DNA of 64,000 bases from Artocarpus heterophyllus (lineage: Eukaryota; Streptophyta; Magnoliopsida; Rosales; Moraceae): positions 24,367,507 to 24,431,506 of the forward strand of contig CM046330.1 in assembly GCA_025403435.1 (NCBI GenBank). The letters are read 5' to 3'. Position 1 is the stretch's first letter. Every line of letters begins with the position of its first letter. The notes under the pieces are model-generated. The model was not told the origin of the DNA. It searched no databases and saw only the letters and a list, made by a program, of their open reading frames with translations. Positions 11,736-24,027 of the stretch are shown one piece after another. The position numbers were made by a program, and so were the translations under genes.

Positions 11736-12425
11736 ATGAAAAAAGTTTTTAAAGTATGTTTAAATGATTTGTGAGATTATATTTGAACTTACTATGCAAA
11801 AGCTCATTAAAAGTTTCTTTGTGCTGTAAGTAGTTTTATGGGCAACCAGTAAGACCTGTTAAAAGAGCTGGGTGCTACGGAGGGTAGATGACAAGATTTG
11901 GGTATGAATAATAGCACAGTAATTTCCTGCTATTAAGAAGAAAAGGTTTTCCACTATTTAATATAGTGTTTTCAAAGTTTTAAGATAATCAGAGTTTTAA
12001 GATATGTTTTTAAAGTTTAAATCATATTTTACAAAATGTTTTATATAATTATAAAGCTAAGTTTAAAGCTATGTTTTAGCAAATATTTCTTATTAAGTTT
12101 TAAGAAACAATTTTTGAATGGTTTTAAGATATGCATTTTACGAAATATTTTATGTAATTATAAAGGAAAGTTTTAACCTATGATTTAATAGATGTTTCTT
12201 CATAAGTTTTAGGAAATGATTTGAAATGGTTTTAAAAGCAAGTGTTGAGCAAGGTTTAACTTGAATGACGACAGAAGTCGCAACAGTTTTTAAGTATGTT
12301 TTTCAAGGATGTTAAAAGGAAAAGAAAAAAATTATTTCAGTATTTTTCTTACTAAGTAAGATTAATGTTTAAGAAATAATATTTAAAGAAAGTTAAGTGA
12401 CTGCCTGAAAAGGCGGGTCGTCACA

Positions 12426-12892
12426 ATATATATGTTACATTATTGTGTTTAATTCTTCTTTATTTTGACAATCTCTAAGGCCCCCAATGATTAGAAAGTT
12501 ACAACGGGAAAGAGTGTAACACATCGACAAGGCGATAAAATAGTTTATGAATCCCGTAAGCGTCTAAGACAAGCCAGAAACACTAAATGTGGTTATTTTG
12601 TTTTACATTACATGAGGGATATACTTTTTTATGAATAATGGTACAGTCGAGCTTGCATGAAAGGAATTATATATCGATGATGATTTATTTCATGATAGAA
12701 TTGAGTAGGTAAAATATTTAAATAGGTTTATACGTTTTTAGATAGTAGTAGAAATTTTTTGTGCATTTGAATATGTGTTGTAAACTTTATTTATTTGATA
12801 CGTGATGTAAAAATTTATAAGTTAAATGTACATGATTTTGTAATCAGAGCCTTGGAGTAATGGATAAGAAATGGGACTGGCCATCTCGTGGA
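12426..12892. other. Unassigned AT-rich spacer
   Basis: I find no convincing coding sequence. A short open stretch beginning ATGGATAAGAAATGGGAC at 12860 resembles the first residues of some CACTA TNP2-type proteins, but it is too short to name. Confidence 0.25.
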
Positions 12893-13200
12893 GAATTAGA
12901 AATTTGGTTTTTTCTTTTAACCGAATTTTTCACGATAGTTTTTGGTAAAAATAGTCGTGAAAAATTATAGCTTGCACGATAATTTTGTACAAAAATAGTC
13001 ATGTAAAATTTTACATTACACAACAGTTTTTTTAAAAAACCATCGTGCAAAATATGCTCAAATGGTGCCAAAACTACACTTAAAACCTACCCTATACGAT
13101 GGTAAAAACCTCGTGTAAGCTTTCTTTTATACTACCACAGATGATTATACAATGATTTTTTAACCGGACAAACAATTTTGGGTTGTGATTACTAAATAAA
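12893..13200. repeat. CACTA-like subterminal inverted repeats (left candidate end)
   Basis: Several units pair CACGATAGTTTTT-like with AAAAACCATCGTG-like halves: around 12930-12962, 12975-13005, 13018-13050 and 13097-13118. Such clustered inverted ~12-mers are the hallmark of the transposase-binding ends of plant CACTA elements. The stretch begins with ATTAGAAATTT near 12893, which resembles the CACTAGAAATT terminus found inverted at 45409-45419. The three bases outside the two candidate ends do not match, so pairing them as one element is inference. Confidence 0.45.
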
Positions 13201-13232
13201 TTCAACTTTAAGTCAATCGAGTATGCAACCAT

Positions 13233-14631
13233 TGTTGGAAAAATAGTAGACAGTGAAATTTTAATTCAAACAACCCAATAGAGAAGTTATCTAATTACAA
13301 CAACTTTATCTAGATAATCTCTAGGAAAATAAATGAATTCCTGATAATTCTACAAGTTTATCTTGATTTAATTTATTCAAACTTAAATTAACTGATAAAA
13401 AGACAAGAATTATCTGATCCTAATAATTCAACAAGTTTATCTTGAATTAATTTTGTCACAAAATTCATTCATCCGATAAATAGACATGAATTATTTGATT
13501 CTTCTAAATTTTAGCCAATCTGATAAATCTGACATAAGATATCAATTATTAGAAAAGCACGCCATATCATTACAAGATTTTTATGAGCTAGCAAAGGGGA
13601 CCATATAGACCTATAAAGTTCAAGCTCCTGATAATTATGAAACCCAATATCCCAGCTATATATTTCATAATTATCAACTCCAACACTACTCCACTAAAAG
13701 CTTAGAGCTACACTCTCGAACTATATAGAATTACGAAGCCCGTGTAGCTAAGTCTCCATGACATATCATAATGTATCGTTTCCCTATAGGATTATCCATA
13801 ATCAGCTTAAGGACAAGTTCTATCTTACTTTCCCAATTATTTTTATCTTATGTTCCATTATCTCACCATCAAAAAACTTACCATCCAAAGACAGTATACC
13901 ACTCGGTTACACCTATGTATCCAAATGGTTAAGCGCTCCAGTTTTCCAATTACATGATAACGAATATAAGAGGATATCAACTACTCCTAAAGAGGAGCTA
14001 TGGATTCCATATCTATGAATAACAGGTCTATGCTATCAAGAGTCATGCCTCCAACATATCGACATGCATACCACTATTGAAATGTAGATGTCACCCTTTG
14101 GTACATCAAAAGACATAAGTCATGACAATGGCCCACTCTTCATCTTAAGATTAAGATACAATACAAATGATTGTCTAAAGTGAATCGATTTGCCGAGACA
14201 GAATTATTAATTCAAACCAATTCACTTTATGTCCTAATCCAATACATCATCACCGTTGACAATGTGTCAATGTTTCTATTCGCGGTGTCCACCTCTGATG
14301 GTCAAGACAAACCATCTCCCAATAGGGATATAGACAACAAAACAATCTTTACATGAATAAAGCATCCAACTTTATTCCCTCGATTATGAATCTTATGATT
14401 TAAACCGTAACCTTAAGAATTGTGTCTTCTGCATAATCTGTCCATCATATGCCCAATTCTTAAAAGTTTAGACTGACAATCTCAGACTACTGTTTGCTTA
14501 ACAAAAATTCAACAAATATGAACGTAAAGACGACAAAATTTGGTATATGAATAATAAATAAATTCTTTATTGATAAAAATGTCTTTAAAAATATATTATA
14601 TTTTTACTCCTTAGGGCATACATGTCCAACA
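13233..14631 (-). mobile_element. Solo Ty1/copia LTR with internal deletion (copy C)
   Basis: On the minus strand this starts at 14631 with TGTTGGACATGTATGCCCTAA and ends at 13233 with TTTTTCCAACA, so both terminal inverted dinucleotides are present. It is flanked by ACCAT (13228-13232) and ACCAC (14632-14636), a four-of-five target duplication. It follows the LTR of element B for about 1.37 kb. It then jumps near 13250-13258 to the last ~20 bases, so about 600 bases holding the GC-rich motifs and the TATA region are missing. It is a promoter-less solo LTR. Confidence 0.85.
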
Positions 14632-14636
14632 ACCAC

Positions 14637-14989
14637 CACTAAGTCTACTACACCAATGCTCTCGAATAGAATGTAGATCCCCATTACATCTTAATCATGC
14701 ATAAAATGCCCAACTATATACACAGACTGTAGAGTATATATAATTGACTATAAATCTGCTTATCAATTCTATCAGCATATAAACTCCATATATGCCCAAT
14801 TCCAAGATTTGGTTCTAATAGTCATAGCTCACATGTTTACTTAAATGCATAACTAAAGCAATATAAGGACCATTATTAATACATGTGTTATTCGCATTAT
14901 TATCATTTCACCTAAATTTTCAAAAATACAATTGAAGTATTTATTCCTTAGGTTACTAATCCTAATAGTAGCGACCTAGTCTTCTCCTC
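14637..14989. other. Unassigned AT-rich spacer
   Basis: There is no coding signal and no repeat that I can match elsewhere in the window. Confidence 0.3.
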
Positions 14990-16060
14990 CTTAAAGTTGG
15001 TTAGACTTAGTTGGAGTTATTGTCAGAGCTGGTGGACTTGGAAGGACTCTTCATCAGACTTGGTGAACTTAATTAGACCTCTAGTTGGAATTCTAGTCAG
15101 ACTTTTGGCTAGACTTGGTCAGACTCTTTATTAGGCCTGTGGTCAAACCTAGTTAGAATTTTGGTCAAACCTAGTCAGAATTTTGGTTGAACCTTGTTGG
15201 ACTTGGTCTAACTCTTCCTTGGATTTGATTAGAATTCTGGTCGAACTAGTCAAACCTATGGTCGGACTCCTCGTTGGATCTGTTGTTGACCTGATCTAAC
15301 TCTTCATCAGATTTGGTAGACTTGGTCAGACTTCTAGACCTCAAGTTAGGACCCAACACTTTGTCAAGTGGCTTTCTAGTCTACTAGTCTTTTGACCTCC
15401 CTGAGAATGCCTATGGAAAGAGATGACATTGCCAAAAAGGCGTATGGCCCTCATTCTAGCTTGAAAAAATTGATCCTTAAGAACGGTGCACCAACCCCCA
15501 TAGGGGCACATAGTGGCTGGGTTCTCTGTTTTGTCCAGCTCGATCTAGTATGGCAGGATCTACAAGAGAAGTGAAGTCCTTGGAGTGAAAGAAGGCCAAT
15601 GTGTTGTCTGCCAAGGACACTCCGACATTCAAGTCAACAGAGTAATCAAGTGGAGCAAGAGGACAAGCAGAATAGGCAAGGGGAAGAATGCATGTATCTT
15701 TGGTGTAGAGTTGATGCTCTTATTTATAGAGTTTAGCTTGGATCTAGGTGTGGATCGAGATTGATTCGTCACCGAGTGTACAAATATTGTACAAAGCCAT
15801 TAGGCTAAGAAACAAGTGTCAAGATCTAAATGGCAAGATGTTCCTTAGAAGGTGAGTGTTGACTCGAATTGGGTAGTGTCTTGGTCGAAATGATCCTGGT
15901 TGGATGGATCCTTGTCAGACAGATCTTGATAAGACCAATCCAGGTTGGATCCCAAATAAACCTTCATTAGACCTATGGTTGGATCCCAATCAAACTTGTG
16001 GTTAGACCTTTAGTTAGATCCCAGACATAACATTATGGATACTTAGTCACAAGAGTGGTC
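14990..16060 (-). repeat. LTR-like block of degenerate GGTCAGAC/GGTTGGATC repeats
   Basis: 14990-15345 is built from dozens of loosely related words such as TTGGTCAGACTT, GGTCAAACCTAG, GGTTGGAC and AACTCTTCATCAGA. A second cluster (15890-16030) uses GGTTGGATCC and AGACCTATGGTT. Between them a minus-strand TATAAATAA lies at 15720-15728, flanked by a CT/GA-rich region. Two word clusters around a TATA box parallel the motif blocks in the copia LTRs here, so this may be an LTR or leader of an unidentified minus-strand retrotransposon. No TG..CA borders or target duplication could be fixed. Confidence 0.4.
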
Positions 16061-16243
16061 TTGATTGGATTTCAATTTGTGAAAAACCATCCCACAACAT
16101 TCTATGTTACTTTTCCACTTATCGTAATTATCCCTATTGAAGGGTCCATTTGTAAGAAATGTGAATCTAGGATATGACATTTTTGCTGATAATTAAATAA
16201 ATGGAAATAATTCAATGTACACGCATAAATATCATAAGCAATG

Positions 16244-16256
16244 ACAACTTAGACAT
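16244..16256 (+). repeat. Target-site duplication of retroposon, left copy
   Basis: ACAACTTAGACAT differs from the right copy at 17048-17060 by a single C/T. Confidence 0.75.
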
Positions 16257-17047
16257 CACCATATATTTTAGCCTAGTTTAAAATTTACCTAAAAAAACAT
16301 AAGAGGGCTAGTCTCTGCTAAGGTTTTTTCTCCTTCGTTCAAGCATTTGTTGCTATCACCTCTTATGCAAAGGAAGTCGGGCCAGAGTCTGACGCTGCCT
16401 AAGGGCGATTCCCTAGACTTCTGGTCCCTTGAAGAGGAAGCCTAAGGAAGCAATGGTTTTGCTTTTGGGGTGAGATGGTTATTCTGGGGTTTGGGGGGAG
16501 ATCCAAAGCCAACTTCAGGATTAGGGGATGAGGTCTACCTATTCTAGGTGCTTTGACTCCAAAAATTTTGTCACTGACCTTTGGGTTTTTCTAGTGTGTT
16601 TTAATTTATGTTTTAATACAACAATTACAGAGATCCTGCCAGATCCAGTTTTAATAATGTAGGTAGTCTTCCCATCTTCAATTTAGTTTGTTTGTCTTTC
16701 CAGCTTGCTATTTGTGATAGGTGTGTAGATGTCCAGCTAGACCGTACTCTAGGCTGTGTTGTTTATATCTCTTTATGAAAGGGTTTGATTTCAGTCTACT
16801 GGTTTAATCCTTCGATTGTTGTGATATTCTACGATGAGCCTTGTTGAGTTTTAATCTTTGTATTGAGTGGGCTTTTTCCTATTTGGGCCTCGATACTTGA
16901 AATTTGTTCATGTGCTATTGTCGTCCTTAGTAGTAGATTCAGTCAATGTTTGGATTCAAATTCCCCTATGATGGGTCATATGCGACTAAGTTTGTAACCT
17001 CTTTATTTTAAGGAAGTTTGCATTTCAAAAAAATAAAAATAAAAATA
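16257..17047 (+). mobile_element. Poly(A)-tailed non-LTR retroposon (LINE-derived)
   Basis: This ~0.8-kb segment is less AT-rich than its surroundings and ends in a TTTCAAAAAAATAAAAATAA-type tail. It is flanked by near-identical 13-mers, ACAACTTAGACAT at 16244-16256 and ACAACTTAGATAT at 17048-17060. A long target duplication plus an A-rich 3' tail is diagnostic of target-primed reverse transcription. No endonuclease or RT frame remains, so it is either a 5'-truncated or internally deleted LINE or a non-autonomous relative. Confidence 0.75.
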
Positions 17048-17060
17048 ACAACTTAGATAT
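17048..17060 (+). repeat. Target-site duplication of retroposon, right copy
   Basis: ACAACTTAGATAT immediately follows the A-rich tail. Confidence 0.75.
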
Positions 17061-19048
17061 AGTAACTATTATGCACATGAAATATGCATAAAAGATGTTT
17101 ACAATTTTTAAGCCACGGTGATTCAATCGCCATAAATATTATGTCATGGTAGGGTAGGTCATATTATTTGCTAATTGAAACAAAACAATCTTTATTAATT
17201 AACATTAATCAAAATATCTAATATTTTCAATATTTATTAATTAAAATTTGACCGAAATATAATTAACATATTTAACTATACTTTTAGGAGTAGACTTGTT
17301 ATTTCAGTTTCCATAGACAACTTTGAAATTGCCATCGTAGGGTAGCTTAACTAAAAAATAAATCACAAAAACCAATCTCTAAAAGGTCAAATTTGCTTAG
17401 ACTTAAATAGACACCATCCGTAGAGAGAACAAAATCAAAGCCATCTTAAAGCGCCATTCAAATCTCATAGTGTTGAACTAATAGTGGAGACCAAAACTAG
17501 TGGGTCATATTGCCATATAACTACTACCACTTATTATTTTATAAAAGGTATGTATTTTAAAAATTTATAAAAAAATCTCATACTTTATAAATTTTTAGTA
17601 AAATTAAGCAATTTAATTTATGAAGGCCAAATAAAATAATTTTAAGCTCTTCATAATTCTTAACTCTTTAAATCACAAGATCAAAGTAAATTGGTGAAGT
17701 TTTATAATTTCTCTTAAATTAAATTCACATATTATCAAATCTTTTGCAAATAAATTTTAATCACATAAAATTTATAATACGCAAATAAACACTTGTAATA
17801 TAATGAATGCGCATGTATGCATGACATTTAATAATGAATTAAGTAGGCACTTTCTATCATATATGGCATGTTAAATGCGTGGACATATTAAATAACGTTT
17901 ATGAAACACAAAATAAAATAATATGCAATTGGTATTTGAAACAAAATTGACCGAGTTCCTTAGATTATTAAAATTACAATCCCATTGAGTTTCCATGATA
18001 ATATCCATATTTTAAAGTCTCGACATAAATATAGGGGAAGGATTTCTCTTCTAGGACATCCGTAAAATATTTACAATATCCATAAATATCCTCAATATCA
18101 GTAAATATTTGTGAGTATCTAAGATATTTCTCAAAATATTAACAAAATGTCCAAAAACACCTAGAAAAGTTACTTTTTAGTATAAAAATCAATTTTGTAG
18201 GACTTTATTATTATTATTCAATAAAATGTTACTAATATTTTGACCAAAAAAATTTAAAAAAAAAAGTTCAAAACTTCCTATTGAAAAATTAAGATTTTGG
18301 TAATGGAGTTCATTTTTAATTTTTGCTTTTTTTTCTTCAAAAAATACATTCATGACTTGAATCTTGTTATTTTTTTTAAAGAATATATTCATGCGATTTT
18401 TAAGTTTTCTTTTACAAAGTTTTAAGCTTTATATCATCTAAATGCAAATTTACCGTACTCCTACTAATTTATCTATTAGTGTGAATTATTGTTGTTCCTC
18501 GTACAATATATTTGTTCTTCATGATTCTTCTACAAAGCCCTAAGTCATGTTACATGTAAATATGTATATAGCATTTAAGCTTTATATCATCTAGATGTAT
18601 ATGTAAACTTGTAGTATACTTTGATATACTTGTGTATCCTCCACCTCATTAATGTTGAGATGACATTATAAGTCCATGAACACCACTCATCAAGTTGGAT
18701 AAACTAACAATATTCGATTTATAGATTAATAGTAGGAAAAGATCAAGAAATATATATATGGATTGTGGCACACTAACTATTACCTCCATAACTATTCAAT
18801 GGTAGTACATTGGCAAATATATTATTTAAATCAAGATCGGAACTTGAATAATACTTTCCAACTTGTGAGAAACTCCTTTTGATATTAAAGATAGAAATTT
18901 TGATGTGCTATTTCCAACTTGGCAAACATATTGTTTAGCAGTAGTTTTTTCTATGTATTCTATATGTTTGATTGTCATTTTCTATATACTATGTTATATT
19001 ATTATACTTTATTTTTAATGAGTATGTAGAATAATATTAGAATCATAA
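17061..19048. other. AT-rich DNA without recognisable genes
   Basis: Long A/T runs are present and the only reading frames are short and low in complexity. Small poly(A)/poly(T) tracts lie near 18240-18385. I see no element borders. Confidence 0.4.
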
Positions 19049-20130
19049 TCAATACATGATAATGTAAATTAGAGCGTTGCTTATTTGACTTAGTGATCCT
19101 TTTTGAATCCACGCTTTGGGCCAAGCAATAAATCCTTTAGGAGCATCGCTCACGACCTTATTTTCCTCAGTCAGAAAAGGTAAAGGCGTGTCCCTCATAT
19201 AACAAATTGAGATTGTAATGCACACATTACCCTTCCTAACTGTCCTAAATGAATCTGCGTGGGGAAAGTATCTATCCACACGTTTCCTCCCACAATGACA
19301 TTACAATGAAAACCACCACCTTCCTTAGTTGTCGTTGGTGTTAAAAGAATGCAAGTTTCACCTTTATAGAGATTTGATGCGAGCGACTCCACCAGTGCTG
19401 TTGGTGTGGTATGAACTGTGCAACTTGCTTTTGCACTTGTGCATTGTTGTACTATAGGCACCGCATTTTCTTATGTGTTAGAGGAGGAATTCTTTTTAGC
19501 TTGACTTCTTATAATCGTCTCCCACTCAACAAACTTGCACTCCATTATTTCTAACTTCTGACACAGTTCGACCAATTCTGCATTAGACTTTAAGCTTTGG
19601 ATGGAATGAAAATATTAGGAGTGCTTCACAAACTAAGATTGACTACGTATTGCCTTGAATGTTCAAAGTTGCCTAATGTGGAGGTCAATACATCATGCAT
19701 CCATGCGATTAGAACATGCCTTAGGAGGCTTACTCTTCATGCTCATCCTAATCACAAAATAATGCAAGTTAAAATCAACCATAATTAATTCAAAATTTGA
19801 AATACTAAAAGTTAAAAAGATTAAGTAACTTACAATTCTTTAGCCAATCTCTCCTTATCTTGGATTTTCAAAAGATTCATCCTTTTTTTGTTGGGTTAAC
19901 TTCCAAATAACGTGACAAGGAGGATGCATAGTGGTGTTTATTCTAATCTATATTAAAAGTTAAGGATGTACAAATTTCATTAAAAGATTACAAAGTTTTA
20001 TATATAAGTAAACAAATTTTACTTACCCATTCATGCTCTATTTTTGTATATCCCGAATGATTCGTCAAGTGCTCGAGATCATATTCATCTATTCTCTCCT
20101 TTGCTTCTTTCAATAAATCTCTTTGCTATT
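19049..20130 (-). pseudogene. CACTA (En/Spm-like) transposon protein remnants in exons
   Basis: The minus strand holds broken pieces of a plant transposase-like protein. An upstream piece (about 20130-20024) reads KERIDEYDLEHLTNHSGYTK and ends at a good splice donor (GGGTAAGT). A charged helical piece follows at about 19590-19480. Two frame-shifted pieces (19461-19195 and 19279-19049) end in a RDTPLPF...FIAWPKAWI-like stretch. The last resembles the conserved C-terminal end of plant Ptta/En/Spm-family proteins, where an acidic/PLP segment precedes an AWP motif. Frames are interrupted and no catalytic domain is visible. The family assignment is from memory of the motif and should be treated as tentative. 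Confidence 0.45.
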
Positions 20131-20149
20131 ATGACACATGAGAATTTAT

Positions 20150-23100
20150 AATGTATTATATATGCCATAATTAAAGGTTATGCTAAGTAATTCATGTGCA
20201 AATTTTGGGAGCTAAATTTTGATGCTCAAAAATTTGTTAAGAGTTTAAAGAGCAACTTTAGTATCATAAGTATTATTATTTAAATTAAAATTTTTGGAAA
20301 AATTTAAAAAAAGTAAATATGGAATTTACAAGAATAAATATCATGCCAAAAGTCCTAATCAAATTATGAATTTAGTCTACGTGCATAAAACTTAAATGTT
20401 GCAAAATGTGTTGCAATAGATTCTGAAACAAAAATGCTATAAAAGGAAAATACTGTATAGATAAATGAGAATTATGCAGTATAAAAATTAAGTAGAATAA
20501 AAATTATGCAGTATTAAAAATACAATATAAGGCTCATACTGCATAAAATTAAGCAGTATGAAAATTATACTGTTGAAAGCTAAGCAGTATGGGAGTTATA
20601 TTGTGTGGAGGATATGGATGAATGTAGAATGATGTGGAACCATATAAACAATATAGGAAAGAATACTGACAATATAGAAAATTTAATGGCAGCATAAAAG
20701 AACTATCAATGTAAATTTGGACTGTTAAAAAATGATGAGGGACCCATCAAAGTGACACTTTTAAGGTGGAAATTTTACCACCCCTACCCCATGTATAACC
20801 GGTTCTAGCCTAGTGTTGGAGGCAATATTTTATTTCATTTTAGTCCACAAGTGATGATTAAAGTGGAAAAGTATTTAAATGGAAAATTTACCACATCTCC
20901 TCCCAAAGAAAACCGGTATGGCCATGTATTCAAGGAACTTTTTTATGAAATTTAAGTCCTTGATGAGTTGTCTTAATGAGCCAAGTGTATGGTTAGAACT
21001 TGACTTACTTCTTGTCTCCATCAATTTTTCATGCAACTTAAAAAAAAAACCTCCCATTTCCTTCATAGAGAAAATGGCCCCTGTTTCTCCCTTCTTCTCA
21101 ATTATTTTGCTCAAATACAACCACTAATACATATTTGAAGGAAGCTTAAGTGTTATAGAACAAGTTTAAGCAACTTTGGAGGTAAAATCCAAAAACTTTT
21201 AAGCGTTTTAATGGTTTTCTTTGAGCATTTTGATGGATTTTTTATGGGGTTTTGATATGGATTATGCCAAAGAGGAATAGCAAACTTTAAGCATTTAAGC
21301 GGAGGATCAAAAAACTTAGAAAAACTTGGCTAAATTCTAAACCCTAGCCTTAATTTGGTTTATGCATTTTAAGTGTTCGATATGTAATTTATGATATGCA
21401 TGGACTATGGCATGTAAAGAGACTTTATACTATGATTAAATTATGCGTTACATGGATAGATATGTGATCGGTTAGTTGAAAAGCAAAGGTTTTGAGCATA
21501 CACAAGAAAGTGTGACAAACTTTATCAAAACACAAAGTTTAAGCATTTTTAAGGATTTAAAGTGTTTGATTAAATGATTTTAGCCATAGCATGCAAAGAA
21601 AATGTTATAGCATGGTTATTTTAAGTAGTAAGTGCTAGATAAAAATATTTGGAAGGGTTTAAACGAGATTTTTACTTAGAGAAGTAATTTAAAGAAAGTT
21701 TTGACATAAAAAAATCTTTAATGATATTTTTGAAAGATTTAAGCGTATGAGACCCTTAGAAGCCAAATTATTTTCTAATTTTAACAAAATATTTGTTGAA
21801 AATATCAAGCCGAACAACTTTCATAAAGAAATCCCTCTCGAATTCTGATTGGCACAAGCCAAAAAACATTGATTTTAATTCTACCTATCCAAAACCTCTA
21901 TGAAGATGAAAGATTTTGAGAAAATTTAAAACATGAAAGTTGTAGATCTCATTCGAAACTATTAAAACTTATAGACGATTTGAGAAAATTTATACAAATT
22001 TTAAGTTTTACGAGATTTAACTCATGAAATTTTGAAACAAGGAAAATTTTTTGGAATTGTTTGAATTAGACCGAGGAGCTTTTTTAAGTTTTAATCCTTG
22101 CAAAAAACTAGATGTTTTGGTATACGATGATTATTTTTTATATCAGGAGCAAAAATGTCATGATTTTGTGTTTTGGTCTAAAACTATAACACTGTGTGGA
22201 ACTAGATTTTTCCACTATGAAATGTTGGTTTTTTGCTAGGCTATGGGCAGTGAGTAACCACATAATTTAAGCTTAAAAGAATTTAAAGTTTTTTATCAAG
22301 AAAAGAGTGAGAAATATGTTAAGGACAAGATCATCAAGATTTTCGTGTTATGATTAAAAACTGTAAAATTTTGGAACAATAGCTTTTTTGCAAAAAGAAA
22401 ACGATGTTTGGTTTTTCACAATGTTATGAGTAGCAAGAAAATGTAAGTTTTGATTTAAACAGATTCAGAATGTTTTCAAAGGCCCATCAAGGGCAAAACA
22501 ATTATTTTTCTTTAAAAAGCCCAAATGGACCCTGAAACGTCTGATTTAGGATGGCGCCTTTTAGTGAGAACTTTTCCATATCCCGTTAGTGTCGGGATGG
22601 TAAAGCAAAATGAGAAATTTAGTAAAGTTATGTAACTTACGAAAAACCGCTTAAAAGTAAAATCGTCATTTTTTATAAAACTGCTATAATGGACTCTGAG
22701 CCCTTCAAATTAGTGAAATGCCTTAGATGGAAAATTTTTCGTATCATGTTAAGTAATTAAACCGTCAAGTGAGATGTAAAATTGTACTAAGGAACGCTTA
22801 AGTTAAATAGTATAAAACTAGACTGATAATGTAGTCTCGAGATAGTTACTAAGAGTCGGGTGTATTTTGAATAGGACTCGAAGCCCACTTGTGGAAGAAA
22901 AATGATAAACTAGGAACATTTGAGTGTTGCTCAGGTAAATTTCAAACCTCAACTATAGCATGTAGAAGATGAATTTCAAATGATTTATAAATCTTTAAAA
23001 TGTATTGCATTCGTTATGTTTTAAATACCAAGTTATAATTTGCAATATGTTTGCATATGTTAAGTGTAAAGTTTAGTTATTAATTTTGGCATAGGATACT

Positions 23101-24027
23101 TTAGCATTTCATATGCTCACTAAAGTTTACAAGAAGGTAAACCAAAGATGTTAAGTAAGTGTCTTAACAGCCTCCCTAATGTGAGGTTTACAAGTTATGT
23201 TAAAGTTATGACCTTGTTGTTCGATGGTCTTAAGCCTTCCATAAGGAAAGCTTTATGTTCTCATAATTGATGATGTTAGTACGAACACTTAAGTCCACGA
23301 CATAAAGCAAAGATAAGAATGATGATAAAAAGTTCATAATTGAGCATAAATGGAATCATGCTTTATGATATTGCTTAGATTCCTTTCAAGAAAAATGAAT
23401 TTATGAGGAATGTTTTGTGAAAAACGTTTTATGGGAAATGTCTTACCAAAAATGTTTATGAAAAATATTTTACGAGAAAAGGTTCATGAAGGAAGTTTTA
23501 GGAGAAAAGTTTACGTTAAAGTTTTACGATTAATGTTTTTAATGTTTTCTGAGATTATTTTTGAACTTACTGAATGAAAGATCATTGCAAGTTTCTTCAT
23601 GCTGCTGGTAGTACTATAAGAGACCCGTATGACTAGTTGATGAGTTGTGTTGCAGAGAGAAAGATACGATGATTAGGTTATGGATACCACAACACAAGCT
23701 TTTCTGCTGCAATGGAAGAAGTTTTCGTTGTATTGAAAAAAGTACATTTTAAAATTTTTAAGAAAATAAGTGTTTAAATAATAGTTTATAAGAAATGTTT
23801 TACGAAAAGTATTTCCTAAAATATGTTTCATGAAATATTTTAGACAATTACAAAAGTAGTTTGATACTTATGTTTTTATTTATGTTGCAACAAAAGTCAC
23901 AATAGTTTCAAGTATGTTTTTAAGAAAAAAAAATTACTAAATATTTTCTTACTAGTAAATAAAAATTAATGTTAAGAAACTATGTTTAAGTAAGTTAAGC
24001 AACGACTTAAAAAATTGGGTCGTTACA
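20150..24027 (+). mobile_element. Lone Ty3/gypsy-type LTR (F2), 5' border uncertain
   Basis: It ends GGGTCGTTACA at 24027, like the end of the LTR at 9277-12425. It shares, in order, the CAGTAT-word segment (20440-20720), GTTCGATGGTCTTAAGCC and AGTACGAACACT (23215-23290), the ATGAAAAATGTTT repeat (23395-23530) and the closing segment. No gag or pol frame occurs in 3.9 kb. The 5' end could not be fixed: no TGTAA start with a matching duplication of TCTCG (24028-24032) was found. It must lie to the right of the transposase-like exon ending near 20130. It may be a 5'-truncated LTR or one with an internal insertion. Confidence 0.55.

Larger units (their letters stand above)
9277..12425 (+). mobile_element. 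Solo Ty3/gypsy-type LTR (F1)
   Basis: The proposed ends are TGTAACACACG at 9277 and GGGTCGTCACA at 12425. The flanks are ATGTA and ATATA, a four-of-five target duplication. No gag or pol reading frame lies inside. It is related to the LTRs of the complete gypsy element at 26480-40186: it shares the CAGTAT-rich segment, the TGATTGGGCCAC hairpin at a similar distance from the start (about 530 against 547 bases), and the stretch with GTTCGATGGTC and GGTACGAACACT. That last stretch also occurs in the LTR ending at 24027. The 5' end is the weaker of the two boundaries. The absence of an interior suggests LTR-LTR recombination. Confidence 0.65.

Noticed and set aside
9065..13200. Possible CRISPR-like array because of regular short repeats
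   Set aside because: The repeats are degenerate palindromes and minisatellites in a plant LTR. There are no identical repeats with unique spacers and no cas genes.
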